This document shows, piece by piece, positions 7,086-11,763 of a DNA stretch of 11,763 nt. The stretch's first letter is position 1; each line of letters starts with the position of its first letter. Below the pieces are notes generated by a model. That model was not told the DNA's origin, did no database searches, and saw only the letters and a program-made list of their open reading frames with translations. Location: positions 1 to 11,763 of the forward strand of contig JBFLVQ010000263.1 in the NCBI GenBank assembly GCA_040758525.1, in the 5' to 3' direction. The position numbers and the translations under genes are program-made. This DNA comes from JBFLVQ01 sp040758525 (GTDB taxonomy: Bacteria > Acidobacteriota > Blastocatellia > Chloracidobacteriales > JADJPF01).

Positions 7086-7262
7086 GCTACATAGTGGGCT
7101 AAATACTTCTTATGAACCCCACGAAATAGTCTGAGAAAATTTCTCAGACCAGTCCAAATTCCTTCCCTAGTGTTGCAATGTACCTCTCGCTTGCCATCAC
7201 CATCATCATTTCTCTTACCTTCGCAGAGTTAGAGTATGATGAACATCGTTATGATAGCACGA
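7082..7262 (-). pseudogene. C-terminal remnant of an IS1595 (ISXO2-like) transposase
   Basis: The minus-strand reading gives DGDGKREVHCNTREGIWTGL followed by RNFLRLFRGVHKKYLAHYVAV, ending at 7082. This matches the C-terminal DDE-N region of ISXO2-like transposases, where H-x-N-T-x-E-G precedes the last catalytic segment and FRGVxKKYL follows. Upstream, YHNDVHHTLTL lies in another frame, so at least one frameshift (around 7225-7232) and an in-frame TAA interrupt it. Both ends are lost. It abuts the IS1182-like fragment at about 7082-7085, which suggests that one element inserted into or recombined with the other before both decayed. Confidence 0.7.
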
Positions 7263-7296
7263 TTCGGTACAATGGAAAGCTTAGGCTATGCAAAGT

Positions 7297-7326
7297 CGTG
7301 AGAGGGGAATTATCTTCCCCCTCACG
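7297..7326 (-). terminator. Hairpin downstream of the S41 peptidase gene
   Basis: On the minus strand CGTGAG then GGGGAA pairs across a five-base loop with TTCCCC then CTCACG, with one unpaired base in the second arm. It begins 27 bases after the TAG of the peptidase gene, which is the usual place for a transcript end. No clean T-run follows, so it may be a weak terminator or a 3'-end stabiliser. Confidence 0.45.
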
Positions 7327-7352
7327 CTCCTATATTTCTCTAAAAACCCTTT

Positions 7353-9698
7353 CTATCTCTGTTTTATCTCATCTAGGTACTTCACGGCTGCATCCAAGAT
7401 CTCATCTCGTCCTTCCTTAATACCTTGTATGGTTGGTTGAACAAGAATATCAGGCTGGATACCAATACGTTGTAATTGCCGACCATCAGGATGACGGACC
7501 TCCTGTCCGGTGAAATAGACGATCAGGTTGCCTGGCAGCACCAGGTTTGTAACATCACCGTTTGCTCCTACTGTTGGTGTGCCAATAAACTTAACCTCCG
7601 TTGCTGATCTAAAGAAGAGACAGGTATGTTCAGCCTGGCTTATTGCATCCTCATTAATAAGCATTACAATCTTGCCCTGGTAGGTCTGCCCCTTTGGCTC
7701 AGGCAATGGCTGGATAAAAACAAACTTTGTACCAAGTGAATAGTCTGAGTCACCAAGCAGATTGGCAGCAACCATAGGCCGGTGAAAGTGCGCAGCGGCT
7801 ACATTCCTTTTTGTCGTTAGATGTGGCGATATTGTCCAGGCTGTACCATTTGGATAGCCACGCATATCAAAGATGATTGCCGGAGTATTCATTACTGTGT
7901 CCATAGCCTTGTCAGAATCGCTCCTAGGAAGTCGAGCAAGATCAATATAACCATAACCATTTGGCAGTACCTGATAGATTGGTGTGGTACGTTCTTGAGA
8001 GACAGCTTGATACCATGGCATTGTGCGCTCTAAAGTGACTTCACGTACTTGTTTGTCGCTGCCTTTGATACGCAATTTGACTTTGTTTTGCTGCGCACCT
8101 CTTAATAGGAACTTATGGACCTGTGACCGAAGCGATTGTGGTGTGGAAGCAGCAGTAATCTTGGCATATCGTTCAATACGTTTTACCACTGGTTCATCAT
8201 CAATCTCAAGCACAACATCACCAATATTTAAACCCGCAGCCTTAGCAATTTCATCCATTAATGCGGTAACTACGGTTTGGCCTTCTAGCCAGCCAAGCGC
8301 AACAGCAGGAGCAAAACCACCCAGATGTTCATTCAATGCATTGGCTGGATAAACCCCTCCATGTGAATCCTGTATTCTCGCCACCATTTCAGCCACTGTT
8401 AGTTGATAATCGAGAGGGGTCTGATTTGCCTGAAAACGAGGAATAAAATCGGTCAGTACCGTCTCCCAAGGGCGATCTAAAAGATATTTGTAAGGGAAAA
8501 AATAGTTGATTATGTTCCAGTAGCGAAATAGTGCCAGCAGTCGATACTCTTCACTGGGAATCTCCATTTCTGAATATGGCTTGTCTTTCAGGCTATGAAT
8601 GGGAGGATTTGCGCTAGCCTGATTGCTCGCCACTCTATGTAGAGAAGTCGGATCTTTAATAATAGTAAACGCAGTGGCAATTGCTGAATCGTTGTTGGGA
8701 TCTGTTGTATTCGATATACGCAGATCCGGTTCAAAGAGGCTGCTACCATTTGGATGTACAAATTCGGTTATACGGATATTGACGCTTAACCCTTCAGGAA
8801 AGTTAGCCTGGAATATTTTTATGCCAAGTGGCTTGGAGATGTTACCAACTTGAACAATGGTTGCAAGTCCAGCCCATTGCAGCCCACTCCATAGATCAAC
8901 ATTATCTGGAGTGCGATCATCAAAGAGCACTACTATCGGTCTGTTACTAACCTTAGACCGTCCATTCAATGATAATGGTGTTTCTGTAATGAATGCTGAT
9001 TGGTAGCCGCCGCTTGTGCTGCCCAAATAGGGTGAGTAACCATTATGTGTTAAATAACGTGAAGTTCCTAATGTAATCGGTTTATCAATAACACTGGAAA
9101 TATAATTATTGATTATCCTATACCAGTAGAAGTCTGACACTTTCTCAAGATCATGCATTCTACAATCGAAGACAACACCTTTAACCGTATTGAGTTGGCT
9201 GAATATTGCGGGAAAGACCTTGCCAGTAACCTCCTGATTTCCTGTAATAGCAAGACGGTTAATTTCACCCATCTTTAGCACCATATTACCATCAATGATC
9301 TGGAAATAGCTTGAAGGTTCATTACTCAATGGTCTACTTTCAGAAGGTTTTTCTCTGTTAGTTGATGCTGCCGCTGTGGACTCAACTTTACTGACAGGGT
9401 CACCCAGATGGTTCAACATATCGGCAATCGCCTGATGATACTGCTGTTGTGAGCGTGCTGCCTTGACTTTAGGGATCGTTTCTACCAGCGCTTTATCCCA
9501 ATCGATCTCTTTATAGGCCATAAATGGATGGAAAAACTTAACCGTTCCCCATAGCTTGGCAAGCGTGGCAAGCCGTTCAGTGGTACGTTCAGCCTCTGTC
9601 ATCTGGGTTTGTACAGATGTGGCTTGTTGTGCTGAAACGTTACCCGTTATCAACAGAAGGATAAGCAATGAGAAAGGCAATACCATTAGTCTATACAT
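7353..9698 (-). CDS. Secreted S41-family (tail-specific/CtpA-like) peptidase with duplicated architecture
   Basis: Exported serine peptidase. The start at 9698 (781 residues) is chosen because GAGG lies six bases upstream; longer readings from 9710 (ATG) or 9728 (TTG) are possible. Residues 1-24 form a signal peptide (MYRLMVLPFSLLILLLITGN) with likely cleavage after VSA. The second half is a complete S41 enzyme: a helical entry domain (RLLALFRYWNIINYFFPY, about 386-403), DSHGGVY, a PDZ domain (about 460-558), the strand IIFDMRGYPNG, the nucleophile segment AISQAEH with Ser687, and GTPTVGANGDVTN. The first half (about 41-350) repeats the entry domain (RLATLAKLWGTVKFFHPF) and an S41-like core, but without a PDZ domain and with Asp/Asn at the serine position. 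The enzyme probably degrades or processes peptides in the periplasm or outside. It stands alone; substrate unknown. Confidence 0.88.
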   Translation of the reverse strand: MYRLMVLPFSLLILLLITGNVSAQQATSVQTQMTEAERTTERLATLAKLWGTVKFFHPFMAYKEIDWDKALVETIPKVKAARSQQQYHQAIADMLNHLGDPVSKVESTAAASTNREKPSESRPLSNEPSSYFQIIDGNMVLKMGEINRLAITGNQEVTGKVFPAIFSQLNTVKGVVFDCRMHDLEKVSDFYWYRIINNYISSVIDKPITLGTSRYLTHNGYSPYLGSTSGGYQSAFITETPLSLNGRSKVSNRPIVVLFDDRTPDNVDLWSGLQWAGLATIVQVGNISKPLGIKIFQANFPEGLSVNIRITEFVHPNGSSLFEPDLRISNTTDPNNDSAIATAFTIIKDPTSLHRVASNQASANPPIHSLKDKPYSEMEIPSEEYRLLALFRYWNIINYFFPYKYLLDRPWETVLTDFIPRFQANQTPLDYQLTVAEMVARIQDSHGGVYPANALNEHLGGFAPAVALGWLEGQTVVTALMDEIAKAAGLNIGDVVLEIDDEPVVKRIERYAKITAASTPQSLRSQVHKFLLRGAQQNKVKLRIKGSDKQVREVTLERTMPWYQAVSQERTTPIYQVLPNGYGYIDLARLPRSDSDKAMDTVMNTPAIIFDMRGYPNGTAWTISPHLTTKRNVAAAHFHRPMVAANLLGDSDYSLGTKFVFIQPLPEPKGQTYQGKIVMLINEDAISQAEHTCLFFRSATEVKFIGTPTVGANGDVTNLVLPGNLIVYFTGQEVRHPDGRQLQRIGIQPDILVQPTIQGIKEGRDEILDAAVKYLDEIKQR

Positions 9699-10095
9699 AC
9701 TTAACCTCATATTTCCAGAGAGCCTCAATAACCATTGTAGAGTTAAAAAATACTATTATCAGGCTAAAGATAAAATAGTTGAGCTTAAAAACCAAATGAA
9801 AATTGAGTATCAACTCCGGTATTATTTTGTAATGCCGGCTTTGCTGCCACCAAACCCCACTGTATTGGTTCATAGATTATTAGGTTCTCGACTGCTAAAC
9901 TACGACTCAAGTGAAATGATCTTAAATGGGTAATAATTCGCAACTCAATATATCAATATAACTCTCTGTTTAAGCCTGAATAGATCATTAGCAGTCTCAA
10001 AATTAAAGAGAAGAGGTAGAGTATAAGCAGAGTATACTTTGTGGAGAGTGTCTTACATAAACCCATGATGCATATCTCTCTTAAGGAGTAGAACT
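9699..10095. other. AT-rich divergent intergenic region
   Basis: No convincing gene. It separates the minus-strand peptidase gene from plus-strand genes and should hold promoters for both. The only structure noted is AGAGTATA at 10018-10025 and again at 10029-10036, an 11-base spacing (one helical turn) about 60 bases before the small ORF. Open frames across it lack ribosome binding sites and resemble no family I know. Confidence 0.4.
9705..9708 (-). promoter_or_regulatory. Ribosome binding site favouring the 9698 start of the S41 peptidase
   Basis: GAGG on the minus strand, six bases before ATG at 9698. The upstream ATG at 9710 and TTG at 9728 have no comparable site at proper spacing, and the signal peptide is most typical when started at 9698. 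Confidence 0.5.
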
Positions 10096-10167
10096 ATGTC
10101 AGAAGTGGTAAAAATAGCAGAGAAAGAAAGAGCAATGGAGGCGCTAAAGAAGAAAAAGCTGCTTTAG
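10096..10167 (+). CDS. Candidate 23-residue Lys/Glu-rich small protein
   Basis: A short reading frame starts with ATG preceded by an ideal AAGGAG seven bases upstream, which is the best ribosome binding site in this part of the window. The product is MSEVVKIAEKERAMEAL followed by four lysines and two leucines. It is strongly charged and would form an amphipathic helix. It may be a genuine small protein, a leader peptide, or the beginning of a broken gene: an adjacent frame continues for thirteen codons after the stop (AALEPTPSDLYYK) before ending. It lies upstream of the GyrI-like gene but 186 bases away. No function can be assigned. Confidence 0.4.
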   Translation: MSEVVKIAEKERAMEALKKKKLL

Positions 10168-10353
10168 AGCCAACCCCTTCTGATTTATACTATAAATAGA
10201 TTGGGATCATTGGCAGCAGAGAACTTAACAACCAACATACATTGGTGACTTATACTGCCAGAGTGTAGTATAAGGATGATATCAAGAAACTGTATAATCA
10301 ATAGTTCGACAGCTTTCGTTACCCAAATTGAAAGAGTAAAGAGGGAACCTTTG
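10168..10353. promoter_or_regulatory. Leader of the GyrI-like gene with a possible -10 box
   Basis: A perfect TATAAT occurs at 10293-10298, 55 bases before the GyrI-like start, but with no recognisable TTGACA-like box at the proper distance. Base composition changes sharply from AT-rich to GC-rich just after 10360. Confidence 0.25.
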
Positions 10354-10815
10354 ATGAATTATCAGATTGTCACCAAAACCGTCAGCGCGCAACCGCTTGC
10401 CGCGGTGCGGCGGCGCGCGCTCAGTAAAGACATTAGCCGCATCTGGAAGCCAGCGCTTGATCTCGTCTGGGAGTTCCTCCGCCGACATGAAGGCCTGCGA
10501 GCCGACGGGCATAATTGCTTCCTCTACCATCATCCCGCCCATGGTGATGCAGTGATGGACATTGACTTCGGCGTTCAGGTCATTCGACCCTTGGAGGGCG
10601 AAGGCGAGGTAATCTATACAGAGACGCCCGCAGGCGAGGTCGCCATGACCACTCATGTCGGTAGCTATGACAACCTCGCTGCTGCGTATGACGCGATCCA
10701 TTCTTGGCGCGCGGCGACCGCTCGCGCCTTCGGCGGGTGCTCGTGGGAAATCTACGGCGATTGGACAGACGACACGTCGAAGCTCGAGACGCAGGTCGTC
10801 TATTTGTTGGCTTGA
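10354..10815 (+). CDS. GyrI-like / AraC effector-binding domain protein
   Basis: A stand-alone small-molecule-binding protein of the GyrI-like family, the fold found at the C-terminus of AraC/MerR-type regulators and in GyrI/SbmC; such proteins bind amphipathic compounds or act as toxin and gyrase antagonists. Family features are the opening YQIVTKTVSAQPLAAVRRRAL, FLYHHPAHGDAVMDIDFGV (56-74), the conserved acidic segment IYTETPAGEVAMTTHVGSY (87-105), the helix DNLAAAYDAIHSW, and the closing WEIYGDW. The chosen ATG has GAGGG nine bases upstream, against an earlier ATG at 10276 without one. There is no DNA-binding domain. The gene is much richer in GC than all its neighbours (42 of 60 bases in 10381-10440) and uses GC-ending codons, so it was probably acquired recently. 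An integron attC-like half-site follows it. Confidence 0.82.
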   Translation: MNYQIVTKTVSAQPLAAVRRRALSKDISRIWKPALDLVWEFLRRHEGLRADGHNCFLYHHPAHGDAVMDIDFGVQVIRPLEGEGEVIYTETPAGEVAMTTHVGSYDNLAAAYDAIHSWRAATARAFGGCSWEIYGDWTDDTSKLETQVVYLLA

Positions 10816-10840
10816 AGTCGATCCCGAGCGCCGCCGCGTC

Positions 10841-10856
10841 AACTCAGACGTTAGGC
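10841..10856 (+). other. attC-like right half-site (integron cassette recombination site)
   Basis: AACTCAGACGTTAGGC resembles the right part of many attC sites, which commonly read TTAACTCxxxCGTTAGGC. GTTAGGC at 10850-10856 fits the R' core GTTRRRY. It lies 25 bases after the stop of the GC-rich GyrI-like gene, which is where a cassette's attC belongs. The matching left core (RYYYAAC) and its paired arm are not recognisable upstream, so the site may be decayed, truncated or coincidental. Confidence 0.35.
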
Positions 10857-10890
10857 TGCTTACAAACTTAGATGAAGTTAGGAGAAGTTG

Positions 10891-11364
10891 ATGAACCATA
10901 CAACAACCTTAATAGTCGCCTTAGAAAATGCCCCTGGCATTATTATTCCCCTGATTCGTGAGGTGCCGCCCCAGTACCTGAAGCGTCGGCCCAGCCCGAC
11001 GAAATGGTCCGCTTATGAACACGCTTGTCATCTCTCCACCAGTGATGCGCCATTCCTGGCACGCCTCGACTTGATATTATCTACTCCAGTGCCTTTTATA
11101 AGGGCCATTGATAATTCTCCAGAGGACGAAGCAGGAGCGCTACTTAGCGTTGATTTAGACGAAGCACTCGACCGGTATGTGAGAGAGCGAGCCAGTCTGG
11201 TCAAGAGGCTAAAGGAACTATCGGCGGAGGACTGGCAGCGAACGGCAGAGCATGAGGCATTCAGTCATTATTCGGTATGGATCATGTTCCGGCATGTGCT
11301 CAACCACGAGATGTTTCATGCCTACAGGATTGAAGAATTGCTGCTAAAGAAGGACTGGGAATAG
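10891..11364 (+). CDS. DinB-family (DinB_2) four-helix metal-binding protein
   Basis: A 157-residue protein of the DinB/YfiT superfamily. These are four-helix bundles that hold a metal ion through three histidines; studied members include thiol-dependent transferases and stress-induced proteins. The expected ligands are His47 (WSAYEHACHL) and the HxxxH pair His139 and His143 (RHVLNHEMFHAYR). PSPTKWSAYEHACHLSTSD (35-53) is the family's usual helix-2 segment. The start ATG at 10891 has AGGAG six bases upstream; a TTG just before it is less likely. It follows the attC-like site by 34 bases. The pairing with a GyrI-like gene behind that site would suit a cassette-borne accessory module, but this is uncertain. 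The substrate thiol and reaction are unknown. Confidence 0.85.
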   Translation: MNHTTTLIVALENAPGIIIPLIREVPPQYLKRRPSPTKWSAYEHACHLSTSDAPFLARLDLILSTPVPFIRAIDNSPEDEAGALLSVDLDEALDRYVRERASLVKRLKELSAEDWQRTAEHEAFSHYSVWIMFRHVLNHEMFHAYRIEELLLKKDWE

Positions 11365-11763
11365 GTAGATGCTACAGCAGGTCGTTATCGCTATATTGGG
11401 TGTATGAAGACGGCTTGAGTTGAAAGAGGTCGTGCTAGCCTATCTATGACACTGGCTATGGTGCTCACGAAATTCACGAAATTCTTGTCTCCTTTGTTGC
11501 GTTATGGCTATAGCTACATGGCTATGGTCGATAGGGTGGTATGGTTGAATGGGGAAGAGAATCAGGAAGAGAATGAGGAAGAGAATGGGGTTGTTAAATG
11601 GAATGGGATGAGTGGCTTGTCAATCGAATCAGACGGAGTGGTTGTTAGATGCACCGATGAGCTATTCTGTTGAGTACTTTAATTATCAAAGCTTAATATG
11701 CCCATTGGAATCTCAATTGGTATATTATTAGCACGCTCAAATAACTGGAAATATAATATTATT
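11365..11763. other. Non-coding or decayed region with short tandem repeats
   Basis: No supported gene. A 75-codon frame at 11446-11673 has no ribosome binding site and a low-complexity product, so it is left out. Short repeats are present: CACGAAATT twice in tandem (11466-11483), ATGGCTAT twice (around 11503-11526), and three 12-base units GAAGAGAATSRG (11554-11589). The end is AT-rich. Confidence 0.4.

Noticed and set aside
7178..7420. 80-codon plus-strand frame between the IS relics and the peptidase gene
   Set aside because: It runs antisense to the decayed transposase and the end of the peptidase gene; the minus-strand translation has recognisable family motifs and the plus-strand one does not.
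9699..9728. N-terminal extension of the S41 peptidase to a TTG codon at 9728
   Set aside because: The internal ATG at 9698 has GAGG at good spacing and gives a standard signal peptide; the extension adds a short polar stretch that repeats MRLS.
9556..9933. 125-codon plus-strand frame overlapping the peptidase signal-peptide region
   Set aside because: No ribosome binding site and no family similarity; its first half is antisense to a real gene.
10282..10899. 205-codon minus-strand frame opposite the GyrI-like gene
   Set aside because: It is a mirror of a GC-rich gene; its product is arginine- and serine-rich with no family pattern and no ribosome binding site, while the plus-strand frame has clear GyrI-like motifs.
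11446..11673. 75-codon plus-strand frame near the right end
   Set aside because: Low-complexity product caused by GAAGAGAAT-type DNA repeats, and no ribosome binding site.

Overview
The window is bacterial and gene-dense, and most of it is AT-rich (about 28% GC in the sampled line 6601-6660). The taxon cannot be fixed from sequence alone. A secreted S33-type hydrolase, a large secreted S41 peptidase with a tandem-duplicated architecture, and decayed IS1595-like and IS1182-like transposases suggest a free-living, accessory-rich genome such as an Acidobacteriota- or Chloroflexota-like lineage; that is only an inference.

Layout. At the left edge a plus-strand exported alpha/beta hydrolase (113-1657) converges on a five-gene minus-strand operon (6543 down to 1711). 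In transcription order the operon encodes a 127-residue small protein ending in two copies of a 12-residue Cys/Lys/Asp/His repeat, a ribosomal-oxygenase-like JmjC protein with a C-terminal winged-helix-like tail, a second FIH/cupin_8-like JmjC protein, a KpsC/KpsS-like putative glycosyltransferase, and a sulfotransferase-like protein. The small protein looks like a substrate and the other four genes look like a tailoring set (hydroxylation twice, sugar transfer, sulfation). I infer an undescribed peptide- or protein-modification system. Four 21-bp direct repeats lie upstream of this operon, and a perfect 12-bp-arm hairpin lies between or overlapping its first two genes.

Right of the operon, 6879-7262 holds C-terminal fragments of two unrelated transposases fused end to end on the minus strand. 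Next is a minus-strand gene for a secreted S41 peptidase with a degenerate first half and an intact PDZ-plus-protease second half (7353-9698), with a hairpin after its stop.

The right quarter is a plus-strand accessory stretch: a 23-codon ORF with a strong ribosome binding site, a GC-rich GyrI-like (AraC effector-binding) protein that is compositionally foreign, an integron attC-like right half-site directly after it, a DinB-family protein, and about 400 bases of AT-rich, slightly repetitive DNA with no convincing gene. No tRNA, rRNA or CRISPR array was seen.
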